DNA of 64,000 bases from Phoronis australis. Taxonomy: Eukaryota; Phoronida; Phoronidae. The stretch covers positions 951,296 to 1,015,295 of the forward strand of contig NMRA01000093.1 of assembly GCA_002633005.1 (NCBI GenBank), given 5' to 3'. Positions 12,500-23,920 of the stretch are shown piece after piece. The position numbers were made by a program, and so were the translations under genes. Position 1 is the stretch's first letter. The number at the start of each line of letters is the position of its first letter. The notes below the pieces were generated by a model. It made no database searches. It was given only the letters and a program-made list of their open reading frames with translations, and was not told where the DNA came from.

Positions 12500-12785
12500 T
12501 CCGAATTGGTCGTCTACGCTAGGCGACCACTTAGCCGACCCAAGTGCCGACCACAGAGGCGACTCAGCAGACGGCTGCTAGCCGACCGTTGACGGTCGGC
12601 TGCCAGTCGGCTAGACGACCGGTGTCGCGTGAAATTTCTTCCCTGTGAAATTTCTTCCCAATCCGACTTTGCGCATGCGCAGATTGGCCAGGTTGGCATC
12701 CGGTCTTGAGAGCGTGAAATTTCTTCCCAGGGCACTTCTGTACGCTACTGTGAGACAAAATAAACCAGACTTTTTTTTTGCAAAG
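12500..12785 (+). promoter_or_regulatory. candidate promoter / 5' UTR of the gene starting at 12786
   Basis: This is a GC-richer island in an AT-rich window. It holds the perfect palindrome TGCGCATGCGCA (12670-12681), a match to the NRF1 consensus. It also has three copies of GTGAAATTTCTTCCC (12629-12643, 12645-12659, 12714-12728). A GCCGACCG/CGGTCGGC hairpin sits at 12581-12600, within a cluster of repeated GCCGACC words. It lies just upstream of an ATG exon. NRF1-type sites are common in TATA-less promoters of housekeeping genes. Promoter activity is inferred. Confidence 0.45.
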
Positions 12786-12928
12786 ATGCATGATCTCAAC
12801 TACAGTGAGAGTGACGTGAACAAGTTTTTGGAGGATGGATCCCATTCGTTGAGTTTGACGAAGAGTCAGCGCAAGGCTTTACGAAGTTGTGCCAAGCAAG
12901 GCCCAAGGACATTCGCCGTTTCGGTCAG
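12786..12928 (+). CDS. putative first coding exon of an unrecognised gene
   Basis: ATG at 12786 opens a 143-nt exon encoding 47 residues plus two bases. It ends at a strong donor (GTC AG|GTAAGT). The protein starts MHDLNYSESDVNKFLEDG and continues with a basic LTKSQRKALRSCAKQ stretch. I do not recognise it firmly. The LxKxQRKxLRxxAK pattern faintly recalls the region before integrase-type zinc modules, but there is too little to claim that. The promoter-like island just upstream supports a true 5' end. It joins in phase to the exon at 15219-15327. No later exon was found, so the gene may be truncated or may run into sequence I could not interpret. Confidence 0.45.
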
Positions 12929-15218
12929 GTAAGTCGACTAAAGTGATAGGCCTACTGCAATTATTATTGACTCTGGTTTAAAAAGTTAAGTGAAATCTGT
13001 TAAGCCTACATTTGCAATAATAAAACTGAAGTATGTTTGTTAAGCAAGGTTATCATGTCATTCGTAAGTCAAACCCTGTAGCTGCAGTACTGTACTAGTC
13101 TCTGCATTTAGCCAAAATATTTAGATTACTCCAACCTTGTAGACACTCTAGGAATGATATATTTTCTAATTGTTGAAAGTCAATAGAGTTTGATTTTAGT
13201 CTGTATATTTTCTGTGTGGTATTTATTAGCTGAGTAATGTATTATTTGATTTTAATAAAGGTAAAATAAGAAAAAACCTGTTACCAGTTTCCTAAATTAT
13301 CTGGATTAGAACAAACAATTTGAGTAAAAACTAACAGGCAAGCCCTGCCGTGTTTAAGCTCTTACTAAAGTAAATACTTAAGTCAGTTGTTACTAGTTCT
13401 CATAGAGAATATTGTACAGTATTATTCAGCCTAATATGGACAGTCTAGGCTCATGCTAGCCATTTGCCACCATTGGCGAGTTCTGAGTGGCACTGGCGAC
13501 GGTATAGCTAAGTCCATTCGCCAACTTGGCAAATGATTTTGCAGCTTAACCATAAAAATTAATTTCGGGGAAACCTACTTGTGTTTCGACTCACTGTCAG
13601 TTCGAATCAAGTCGTGCGATGAACAGAAGACTGTTTTTCAGCAGCAAACGCGATCCAGTATCTCAACTTTTTACACTCACAATGTGGTGTGAGCGAGTCT
13701 GAAGTATTTTAATACCGTTGAAAAGTACCCAGGGCATAAAACTGACCTGATTTGAGATATCTCAAACATGCAATATGAACTCAACCGTTAAATTTACTAT
13801 TTTCATTTTTCATGAATCTCTCCTTATTCTTTAAGTAACTTTACCAGTTTCAGCTCACAATTTGTCGGGTCAAATATTAATCGAGACTAGACACTGGTAG
13901 TTCTTTTCAAATCAAAATACGCAACCTGTCATATTTAATCAGCTCGCTAAATGTCACAAGTATAAAATCAGGGCCCTCAATTATCCAAGAGGAAAGGTGC
14001 CTTGCTAATTTTTTTAGGTCATCATCATTTCAATGACCATGTGACCGGCGAACACACGCAGTTACTCTGGTATAGGGGGAGCCATGTCCAAACTTTTCAT
14101 ATCGTAATAACACCCATGTTGGCTGACATTCCCTCCAACTTAATATGTTGCTTTATGATCTTGGAATGTTGATAATTTGTTGTTTTTTTTGCTAAGGCAG
14201 ATGTCTTTTCTTATAGTACATTTATGAAAAGGACCTGTGCATAACATGAAAAATATAAACTTCGTTCAGTGCAACTGTGTTTTTGTCAATTGCTGGGGTT
14301 GGAAAAAGAGAAAGTACTTGGCCAATAATTTTGAAAACGGTTTAATACCTTTAAAACTCTAGCGTGAACTTAGAAATGTTGCATATTGGAATACGACCGT
14401 TTTGCTCATATTTGTGATTGTGGTTAGGCCATTTGTGTAAGGGCTCTGTATATTCTCATTTTGTGTGCGAATTTTTGGCATACTTTGCAAATTGTCAGGT
14501 ACTATTAATCTCGACTTCTATTGTCACTGTTAGTGTTTCCTTTTTTCTTTGAATTGAGCGCATTGAGCAGTTTTGAAGGCCAATGTTGTTGTTCAGGTTT
14601 TCAATCGTTCAATTTATTTTTCAGTTTTAATGCGTTTCATCTGTTCTCTGGCTTCGCACCATGGATACTATTCATCATAAGCATATGGAGAAGGATCTTG
14701 AAGCGGATTATTTTTCAGTTTTACTGCGTTTCATCTGTTCTCTGGCTTCGCACCATGGATACTATTCATCATAAGCATATGGAAAAGGATCTTCTGGTAC
14801 GAAATTGATTGCTTGATAACGCATTAAAAGTCTGCATTCTGGGAAATTAGTGGGAGAAAAACAGTTTGTAAAATAGGCTGATTGGAATCGTTAAATGATG
14901 TACTTGGGAGTTGTGATCTTGACCTCAAGCAACTTGAAGAAACTGACTGGAAGTGCATGTGTGCATTTATCATAAGTGTGACGGACATTAGAAACTGTGC
15001 ATCATTCAAAATTGTGAATTTTGTGATTTCTTCTGAAAATGTCCTCACATGTTAATGTGAAATGCTCTACTAGACGTCAGCAATTGTTGACGAGCATTCA
15101 CTTGCCTCTTTAAAGAGACGTGGAAATTTGTCCCATTATCAGAAATTCGTAACAACATATTATGCTGATTTTTTGATTTTTTGTGTACTGTTTAACTTCT
15201 GATTTTCTTCGTTTCCAG
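12929..15218. other. intron-like stretch with a 94-bp tandem duplication
   Basis: If the two flanking exons are real, this is an intron of 2.3 kb. No other gene was seen. It contains two adjacent 94-bp copies at 14614-14707 and 14708-14795 (see separate entry). Confidence 0.5.
14614..14795 (+). repeat. 94-bp tandem duplication, two copies
   Basis: Two adjacent copies start TTATTTTTCAGTTTTA and TTATTTTTCAGTTTTAC and run through GCACCATGGATACTATTC to GGAAAAGGATCTT. They differ at only a few positions, so the duplication is young. Confidence 0.9.
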
Positions 15219-15327
15219 CTGCGTTGCCGTTTGGACAAGTCTTCTTCAAGGTTACGACACACACGCTTCTGATGTTTTCAAATGGGTACCTAAAAATGCT
15301 AGTTCTTTGGCTCTTGTATATAATCAA
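15219..15327 (+). CDS. putative second exon of the unrecognised gene
   Basis: A pyrimidine-rich acceptor (TTCGTTTCCAG) precedes a 109-nt stretch with no stop in the phase needed by the donor at 12928 (phase 2 in, phase 0 out). It ends in CAA|GTAAGA. It would encode SCVAVWTSLLQGYD and a further 22 residues. The last 45 or so bases resemble the start of each unit of the tandem array that follows, so the array seems to have grown out of this exon-intron boundary. Without transcript evidence it could also be a chance splice-like segment. Confidence 0.35.
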
Positions 15328-16660
15328 GTAAGAAAACATCTGTTTATGGTCCCTGAATTTTCAGTCCACATTGAGAAAAATATTTTATACAATTTCAGAG
15401 TTGTAGATTTTGAAAGCGGTTGCGTATTAGAATATTTGGGACTTCAGTAATTGCGGGCTCAGTTATCCTAGCTTTTTGCTTCTCACATTTAACCAAGTTG
15501 AGGATTATGTGTTATTGTCTTCAAGGCTTTCATTAGACATTATGAATGTCTTCTGTACCAAGTTTCGTAGATGGACTCCAACAATTGTTGATTTTGCAAG
15601 CGATTTTGGTTTGAATATGTATTAAAATTTGTGCCTAAGTCATGCTAGTTTTTTAGCTCTCAAAGGTAATCAAGTTAAGGAACATGTGGTTTTGTCTCCA
15701 AGACTTTCATTAGACATGATGGATATGTATTGTACCAACTTTCGCTGATGTGCTCCAAAAACTTTAGATTTTGAAAGCAATTTTGGTTTGAATATGTCGT
15801 ATAATTTATTAATTTCATTATTGGCCTCTAGTCATGTTAGCTTTTTGCTTCTAACAGTTAACCAAGTTGAAGAGCATGTGTTTTTGTCTTCAAGTCTTTC
15901 ATTAGACATGATGAATATGTACTGTGCTAACTTTCGCAGATGTGCTCCAAAAATTGTAGATTTTGCAAGCGATTTTGGTTTGAATATGTAGTAAAATTTG
16001 TGCGAATTTCATTATTGGCCTTAGTCACGCTAGTTTTTTAGCTCTCAAAGGTAATCAAGTTAGGGAACATGTGGTTTTGTCTCCAAGACTTTCATTAGAC
16101 ATGATGACTATGTACCGTACTGTACCAACTTTCGCTGATGTGCTCCAGAAACTGTAGATTTTGCAAGCGATATTGGCTTGAATATGTAGTAAAATTTTTG
16201 CGAATTTCATTATTGGCCTCAGTCTTGATAGCTTTTTGCTTTTCACAGTTAACCAAGTTAAAGAGCATGACTGTGTTTTTGTCTCCAAGACTTTCATCAG
16301 ACATGATGAATATGTACTGTACCAACTTTTGCAGATGTGCTCCAAAAATTGTAGATTTTGCAAGGAATATTGGGTTGAATATGTAGCAAAATTTGTGCGA
16401 ATTTCATAATTGGTCCCAGTCATGTTAGCTTTTTGCTTCTCACAGTTAACCAAGTTAAATACCATGTGTTTTGTCTCCAAGAGTTAGACATTATGAATAT
16501 GTATTGTACCAACTTTCGTAGATGAGCTCTAAAAATTGACGATTTTGAAAGCGATTTTGGTCTAAGTTTATACAAAATGTTTACGTATTCTAGCTGTGGC
16601 TCCATTCATGCTAGGTTTTTGGCTTTCATATTTTATAAAGTTATAGAACACCTGTTTTTT
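15290..16660 (+). repeat. tandem array, ~177-197-bp units, about six to seven copies
   Basis: The landmark GATTTTGCAAGCGATTTTGG recurs at about 15592, 15769, 15960, 16156, 16353 and 16542, giving unit lengths of 177-197 bp. Each unit also carries a GCTAG-TTTTT-GCTCTC stretch, an AACCAAGTTA stretch and CTTTCATTAGACATGATG. Partial units lie at both ends. The array ends about 240 bp before the CLYBL start codon. The open frames seen in it on both strands are by-products of the repeat. Confidence 0.9.
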
Positions 16661-16903
16661 TTTGTAAAATATTTACTGACTTCTCAATAAATGAAAACTT
16701 GTCTGAGCATGTTTCACTGCTAACCAATAAACTTATAGGTCATAAAGATTTTTGATTGGGATTCTTTGGCGAATCAAGTTAACCTCCACACTGAAAATTG
16801 AGGTTGTAATAATTCTTCAACTTCAGTTATGTCACACAACATTTCTAGGTAAGGTCCATTTCGTTTATAACCAGTTTAAACACGAACTACTTTCTTAAGC
16901 AAC

Positions 16904-17224
16904 ATGGAGCCACTAGTGAGGACTTTCCGAGTGCTGTCAAGACTGAATGTCAGCACACGGTTTCAACTTTTACAAAACCTAGCTTCGCGCAGCAGCTATA
17001 GTTTTCCCATGTGTTGTTCTGCTGCTGATATTCATACTTCAACAAACCGTGCTTCACGATATGAAAATGTAGGACATGACCCTGATCACGTGCCGCGCTA
17101 CATGCCACGCAGAGCAATGCTATATGTGCCTGGCAGCGATAAGAAAAAGCTCATGAAGATACCAACATTTAAAGTCGACTGCGCTGTCATGGATTGTGAG
17201 GATGGTGTTGCAGCGTCTCGCAAG
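16904..17224 (+). CDS. CLYBL: CLYBL exon 1
   Basis: Codes residues 1-107: the targeting region, then PRRAMLYVPGSDKKKLMK and DCEDGVAASRK. The donor AAG|GTTGGT is phase 0. The reading frame stays open past the donor to a stop at 17306-17308, but family similarity ends at the donor. Confidence 0.95.
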
Positions 17225-20200
17225 GTTGGTCGAAATTCAGGTGGAATTAAATACTCCAGTTTATCAAGTGGGTGCCATTATTGCAAAGCAGAGATTTGTG
17301 TAGAGTAGAAGGAGAAAGGGATTTTATGAGTCATATTTACCAACATATACCATCATATTGATACATATTCACAAGCATATACCAGCATATTGATACATAT
17401 TTACAAGCATATACCAGCATATTGATACATATTTACTAGCATATACCAGCATATTGATACAGTATACTGAAGTATTGTTCTTATGTATTGCATGATGGGT
17501 GTGACAAGTTAAAAAATTACCTTCTGTGTTCATGTGTAAGCCCCATAAATGCTTAAAAGTCATTTTATGGAGTAGATTGCTGTAATCTGGAGTATTATAT
17601 TAATTTTGATTATTTTTTCCCAATCTCCTTTTACTGACTATGCTATAATTTTTATTGCATAAGTTTAACCTGGAATTGAAATGTTAGCTGCTGTCACAAT
17701 CCATTGTCTACCAAGGATTGAATTGCGACACCATGGTGCTACAAAATTTATTCTCTTTCTATTTCTGTTGAAGGATGATGCTCGTAACAACATACGTGAA
17801 ATGCTCGACTCAGTGTTAGACTTTGGTAAGAATGAATGCGCAGTGCGTATCAACTCAGTGGGCAGTGGGCTTGCGGAGGAGGACCTGAGAGTGATATTAG
17901 GAGCAAAGCACCTGCCTCATACATTGATGGTGCCCAAATTGGAAGACGCTTCAGAGATAGAATGGGTAAAGGAGCTCTGGTGAATCTTGGATGTCCTGAC
18001 TACAATGTTCAAAGGAAATTATTTGTAATACCCCTAACAATATTCTGCTGTGTTTTCTTAAAAGTTTTATAATTTTTGGTCTTGCCTATACGAGCCTCCT
18101 TAATCTGTTTGTGTTACTGTAGGCAGGGGTGAAATCATGACAGCTTGATGTAACCTAGATTTTGTTTGTAAACCTAGTAAAAATCCCATGTTGCCATGAA
18201 GTTGACATGCACACACTCCAAATGCTACAGCAAATCAACAGACATAATTCGCAATTGTTCGGCAGGGTTCCATTTACCATCTGTGCACAGGTAATGTATG
18301 CCAATCGTCTGCTGATGTGAGATGCTCTTAATATTCCATTTGACGAACAACTAATATTTAAAAAATACCATCTGGACAAAATGGGATGAACACTTGCTGA
18401 GTTTGCTGGTTCTTTTAATCAGCTGTATCATTTTCGGCTGCTGTCAACTATTTGTCATTTGTAGGGGCAGCTCATTTGCTCCCCTTCATCCTTGTTTTGG
18501 TGCCCCCATTTCCTTTTTTGGCGACCTGGGGTTAACTAAGTGTCGAGCCCTGTGTGAGACCGTCATGTGTTGATTTTGTGTTGGTTGAGTGTTGTACTAT
18601 ATGTGCAGATGTTTGGGTTTGCTTCTTGCATTATTTGAAATATAGGAACGCAGGTATAATGCACATGTATGGTAGTCATGAAAAGACTCAGTCGGTGGAG
18701 TATGCATGTGGCAGGGAAGCCTTCATGTAGTCGTTTGCAGTATTGTTAGCAGGCAGTGTGTTATGAATAAGGTAAAAGTGAAATAACATGTCACTAGAAG
18801 CTCAGTTTGTGAACTAAGACAAATTTGATGTTTATGTGTGAAACACATTTGAAGATTGAGGCATATACCGTTTTCTTAATAGGTCAGCCGCGGTTTTCAC
18901 TACAGAGACTTGGTAGATTTGATAGCTGCTATGTGTCCACCTTTTGTTAAAAATTGCTGATTATTTAGTCCACTTCCTGAGGATGAAGCTGGACATTAGT
19001 CAGATGGTTCTGATGTCTGGGCTTGGAAAAGACCATCAGTTGGTTATTGCTTGAGGCCATGTGTGGCACTGAAGATGACCATCCTGGTCAAGTCAATTTA
19101 TAGAGCCTGATGTTAAACACTTAACAAGTCCATTTATTTAGCTCTTCATAGGTCATCAACTGTGAGTGAGACCAATTTATCTTGCCAGTGGTTCAGATCC
19201 AAATTTCAAAATATTTCATTAAAGTTGGTACATTACAGCTTTTACCGTGATTGCTAAAACCAAGCTCCATTGCGCCATTGCAGATTGCTGAGAGATTATC
19301 TCACTTGCTCAAGTACCGAGAACTTGAACAGGAGATCAACCTGGTAGTGTTTGTGGAGAGTGCATCTGGTCTGATGAAACTCAAGGATATCTGTCTCAAG
19401 GCGGAGCACTTGGCTGTTTACTGCCCGTATATTTTGGACGGTGTCGTGTTTGGCTCGGACGACTTCTGTGCTGATATTGGTTTGTAGACATAGTGGCAGT
19501 CGTTATGAGTGATGCTTAATAATAGTTCTGGTGTTCTCATGTGAAAATGGGTGAAAATAATCCCATGTATTCTTCAAGCAAATTTTTATTTGGAAAATTT
19601 TTTGTAGTGGAACACAAACTTGCTTGTATCCTGAGTTTGACTAAATTTTGCTGGTTTAATTCTGGGAAAATTATTCACAAGCTCCATGGTTTCCTGATTC
19701 AGTTGGAACTCTGGTCATTATCTGTATCATTAAACCAGTAGTGCTGGCCCATGCATTGCACTGCACTGACTGTAGTGTCAGTGTCTGCCAATAGGGGCGA
19801 CATTACTTTCCGGTATTCATGAATTCTTTGGGGACATGACCAATTATGGAAAAAATGCATCTATGGTTTCAAAATAATTGGGAACGTCACCAATGATACA
19901 AAATTTTGAAGTGTTGTTAAAGTAGCTGCTTGTACGAATTGTCAAAGTGTCTTTCTATTTTTGGGAAAAATGACCATCCTGTTAGTTTTATAGCCCTGCA
20001 CATGGAAAACCATCATGACATCTTACAAACCCCAGGCAGATACACACTGGACAGTAACAGGTTACCACCATGGAATCGACAATAGTGGAACAAAAATCTT
20101 GCTTCTTTCTCAATAAGTTTATCATTATTGCCTTCGATTGTACCTTTAAGGGAAGCCACAAGTAGTAATTGTTACATCACTTTGGCTTTTTTCTGACATA

Positions 20201-23200
20201 AATTGCGTCAGAAGATCTATTATTTGAAAACACATCAAATGCTCTACTGGCAGCAAATACTAATAAGACCTGACAAAATATAACGTGGCGTCACTGGTTC
20301 CTATTGTAAGAATTGTTCTTCCACTGGCAAATTAAGATTAAGCAGTTGTATGGCAAGTTATGAAATCTAGTCTGTTATCGTATTTTCTAAGCTTCCAAGG
20401 TTGTAAAAGCTCCCATAGGTCATGAATCAGTTGTACAGCAGTGCAGCCAAGTTCAAAGCTGCTATTTGGAGGTTCTTAAACAAGAGGGAGGGGGAGGGGG
20501 CTACTGAGCAGCTGAGTGAATTGTTTGCTAATTCTCTTAGAAAGACCAACTTTACGGATTTCTTTTGTTCAATAAATTATTTTGGAAGGATTGCTGCAAT
20601 TGGAGCATGAACTGCTTTCACGAACAACAAATTATTAATAACCTCACGTTGTATTAACTTTATATTTATAATGGAGAATATTACCTTCTTGTGTCAATGT
20701 TATTTGCTGCAACTTAGTACTGAGTTGTGTTTCAGGGGCCACAAGAACTAATGATGCCTCAGAGCTGCACTATGCCAGGCAAAAGATTGTCGTCATATGT
20801 AAAACTTTCCGCATTCAAGCGATTGACATGGTCTACATTGATTACAAAGGTGGGTTTGGTTACACAAAGTTGAGACATATCGGAACGAATAGCTGATAAC
20901 CAACAATGTCCCAATAATGTTCCAACAGTCAGGAACAGCTCATTCACATGTAACAGAGTGATTGGTTCAATCTTGACATTCAAATTTATACTGAATCAAT
21001 CATTCAGTGTGACCCATTTTGGCTTTTCCAAAAGACAAGAAATTGCCAATAATGGCTCTCATGTATTGGAATGAAGAGTTGGTGAGAGATGGCCACAGTT
21101 GACTAAGCCACTGTGAGGCTGCACTTGCACGTGGTTTCGGTTGTGAAGACTTGTTCAGATTAAAAAGTTTGTGATTAACTCGCGTCAGATTTGCCACCAA
21201 TGGGCAACAAATGCACTTGCAATTGTCGTTTGGCTCCCAGTTTACTTAATAATTATATCATTGCACTTGGAATTTATTGGACGGTAAAATATGGTTGAAT
21301 TGCTATACTGGAGTTTGCATTTTCAGGGTGTAACAAGTTATTCTCTGCCTTTTTTGTTCTAAACTATCACTTTATGTCATCTGATTACATTTGTCTTATT
21401 CTATATAAATCACAAGTCACATCTCACTGACTGTCATTGCATTTAACTTCATAAAATGACGTCTATTTCCTCTTTTCAGTTGCTTGCAGCATTGGTGACA
21501 ATTGCATCGTACATATTATACCAATGATGCGTCAAACTTTTCATCATTTCTTTGGGTTGAGAAATTTGATCTCATAAATTCTTACTTTTCCTCTTTTTTG
21601 TCTTCTAAATGCAAGGGGCGGACTTTACATTGTTTGTCTCTTGGGGTAATGACACCGGCTTTATATTGTAGATCCTGAGGGACTCAAGCTGCAGTCAGAG
21701 GAGGGGGCTCGCATGGGCTTCACTGGCAAGCAAGTTATCCACCCGTCACAGATCCCTATAGTGCAGACAGCTTTCTCGCCCAGCCCTGCTATCACTGAGT
21801 GGGCATTTGAACTTATCAAATCTTACGAGGCTCACAGCGAGTCAGGAACGGTTAGTAAACTGAAGTTAAAGCTACATTGTGCTCTGTTGGCTCAAAAATG
21901 AAAGTCTAATGAGGCGTTTCACTCTAATAAAATCATTCTTATATTCCTTATTGTGATGGGATTCTATCAAGTCACAGGTAATGCGCATTTTCGATTGTGC
22001 AGTTTTAGGGTTGACCAACCTCAACAAACTCTGAATTTGTTTCTTTAGTCACTGGTAGTTTCCATGTTCTTGATGGTATTGAAAATAGAATTTTATCAGC
22101 TCAAGGAATATTATGAGACTGTTTATACATCGACATCTTTGTATGTGGTTGCATATTGTTGTCTCTGCCTGCGCGCCCACTGCTGTTTCGCCTAAACCCC
22201 TTGCAGGAACTTGTTAAAATTTGGCAGATATGTTCCCATGGAGATGACAACTGATGGTGACGAGTTTCAGACCAATCGCACAACAGCTGTGCCCCCTTTT
22301 GTCTGGTTTATTTTTTAGGTTTGCCTCTGTATTTTTGGAATTCATAGATGGATTTTCGGGAAATTTGGCAAATAGGTTTTTATGAAGTAGATAACAATGC
22401 TTTTCTAGTTTCAGAATGTTTTTGTCATATTCTGCTTCACCTAGGGGTCATTGTTATTGGCATCCTAATCTTTATCTACCAAACTGCTCAAAAGACCATT
22501 ATGAATTAACTTAGTGTTTGTGTTCCTGATGAGACTATGGCTGACACTGAATTTCAGATGGGTCTGACGAGTAGTGTCCCCTATTGGTGATTTTGTATTT
22601 TTGCAATCTTGTCTGTAGCTCCCAATTCCTTTGCAGGATCTTTGAAAACTTTTGTGTGACAAAGGATGCCCATGACTTTTTGGACAGCTCTGACTACCAT
22701 TGCACGCCCTAGTGGCAATTTCAATTTTTACATTTGCCTTTGTATCTTCCGAGTTCCTTGATCTTTTTAATGAACTTTTGCAAGCAAGTTTCTATTGTCA
22801 AGTTTAGAGCACCTTTTCATTTTAGGATGCATGCTACGTATTCTCTGCTACTTAAAGGCTATTTTAATTATTTCCGAGTCTGTATCTAATTGTCTGCTTC
22901 TGCATGTGCCAAACCACTCAGCATTGTCATGCAAATTGGCAAACGTGTCCCTTCTGACAAGAGCTCGAATGAGGTAGATTTTCAGACAGGTCCAACTACT
23001 GTGGTGACCTTTAGTGACAAGACTCCCAATTTTGAATGGATGTGACGTATTCCACGCCATCTACTGGCCATTCTCACGATACTAAAAATACCTTAGAAGC
23101 AACCGTTTGCGGTGCTGTCGTTGGCGCTTTTCAACGCTCCACGTTGCTCGTTTTATAAGAGTAAAAGGCCAAATTCAATTTTTGTTTTTAGCCTAAGTAG

Positions 23201-23784
23201 GACAAAATGCAGGCTTAAAGATGCAAATGCCAAGTTTTGTTCCAGGGATTTATGTTAGCAGTACAGACAAAACCAATCACTGCGTTTCATACAGTGTCAG
23301 ACTAACAAAATCATTGGACGACATTATTTTTTGCCCGTCATGTATTCTTAATTTTGTCAGAAGTTGTAGGAAAATGTTCTCAAATACGTTGGTGCTCAGA
23401 GAGGCTTATCCTCTGCAGGTTTACTGTGTCAAGTTTTTGTTTTTTAATTGAATCTCAAAAAGTTGGTGTTTTACGTCCAAGGTTTGCATTGTCGTGAACC
23501 TGAATTACATAAACGTAAACGTGGTATGATTAAAGCATCTTTTTGATTTAAATGCATATGGTCAAAACGAATTATAACAGATTTTATTTATAACATTCCC
23601 TTGTTCATTTTGGCTGAAACAAAATAGTTGGGTATTATCTCTTGTCATCTATTCATCAATTGAAATACTGAATTTTCAGGGAGCATTTGAATTCAGAGGG
23701 AAGATGATCGACAAACCGTTGCTGTTACAAGCGCAAAACATCAAAGAACTTGCATTAGCTATCAATGAAATGGAATCATCTTAG
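16904..23784 (+). CDS. CLYBL: citramalyl-CoA lyase, mitochondrial (citrate lyase subunit beta-like)
   Basis: Six exons: 16904-17224, 17774-17965, 19284-19479, 20736-20849, 21672-21850, 23680-23784. All have GT-AG introns and consistent phases (0, 0, 1, 1, 0), giving about 368 residues against 340 in human. The enzyme is a HpcH/HpaI-family TIM-barrel lyase. It cleaves citramalyl-CoA to acetyl-CoA and pyruvate in the itaconate/C5 breakdown route, which protects vitamin B12-dependent methylmalonyl-CoA mutase. The Arg/Ser-rich first 70 or so residues fit a mitochondrial targeting sequence. Conserved landmarks in order are LYVPGSDKKKL, DCEDGVA, VRINSVGSGLAEEDL, VVFVESASGLM, DGVVFGSDDFCADIG (acidic Mg-binding region), ARQKIVVI, GFTGKQVIHPSQI and FSPSP. 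The start has a good context (AACATGG) and no competing upstream frame. It is tail-to-tail with the TNFR-like gene. Confidence 0.97.
17328..17463 (+). repeat. 32-bp minisatellite in CLYBL intron 1
   Basis: About four copies of a 32-bp unit with the word AGCATATACCAGCATATT. GATACATATT recurs at 17360, 17392, 17424 and 17456, exactly 32 bp apart. Confidence 0.9.
17774..17965 (+). CDS. CLYBL: CLYBL exon 2
   Basis: 64 codons from DDARNNI to EIEW, after the acceptor TTCTGTTGAAG. It carries AVRINSVGSGLAEEDL and TLMVPKLED. The donor TGG|GTAAAG is phase 0. Reading on would give only a short tail ending at TGA. Confidence 0.95.
19284..19479 (+). CDS. CLYBL: CLYBL exon 3
   Basis: Starts after ATTGCAG with IAERLSHLL. 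It holds NLVVFVESASGLM and the acidic LDGVVFGSDDFCADI region. The donor ATT G|GTTTGT is phase 1. Confidence 0.95.
20736..20849 (+). CDS. CLYBL: CLYBL exon 4
   Basis: Starts after GTGTTTCAG. It codes ATRTNDASELHYARQKIVVI and then QAIDMVYIDYK. Phase 1 in and out (AAA G|GTGGGT). It is too short to stand out as an open frame and was found by family similarity and phase. Confidence 0.95.
21672..21850 (+). CDS. CLYBL: CLYBL exon 5
   Basis: Starts after TATTGTAG with DPEGLKLQSEEGARMGF. It contains the family signature GFTGKQVIHPSQI and AFSPSPAITEWAFELI. The donor ACG|GTTAGT is phase 0. Confidence 0.95.
22190..23050 (+). repeat. degenerate modular repeat in CLYBL intron 5
   Basis: A loosely repeated segment (TTTCAGA...GT...CCCC-TTTG-like, near 22265, 22548 and 22976, with a weaker one near 22690) recurs about every 140 or 285 bp. 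The similarity is low, and the repeat may be an old decayed tandem array. Confidence 0.3.
23680..23784 (+). CDS. CLYBL: CLYBL exon 6 (last)
   Basis: Starts after AATTTTCAG with GAFEFRGKMIDKPLLLQAQN and ends NEMESS-stop (TAG 23782-23784). This matches the usual C-terminus of the family. Confidence 0.95.
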   Translation, partial: GAFEFRGKMIDKPLLLQAQNIKELALAINEMESS

Positions 23785-23914
23785 TGGTCTTGTTTCAACA
23801 GAGATGTGTGAGGGAAATGGTGTTGTGTTCTGAATATTGGAGTGGTATTTATAAGCTTTCGCAAACATTAATGGTGTTATGCCCTGACAAGCAGCGAAGC
23901 GACTGTGAACTAAA

Positions 23915-23920
23915 AATAAA
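23915..23920 (+). promoter_or_regulatory. polyadenylation signal AATAAA for CLYBL
   Basis: Canonical hexamer 131 bp after the CLYBL stop codon, followed by a T-rich stretch. Confidence 0.6.

Noticed and set aside
16055-16480. 141-codon minus-strand ORF
   Set aside because: It is the translation of the ~190-bp tandem array and repeats itself. Not a gene.
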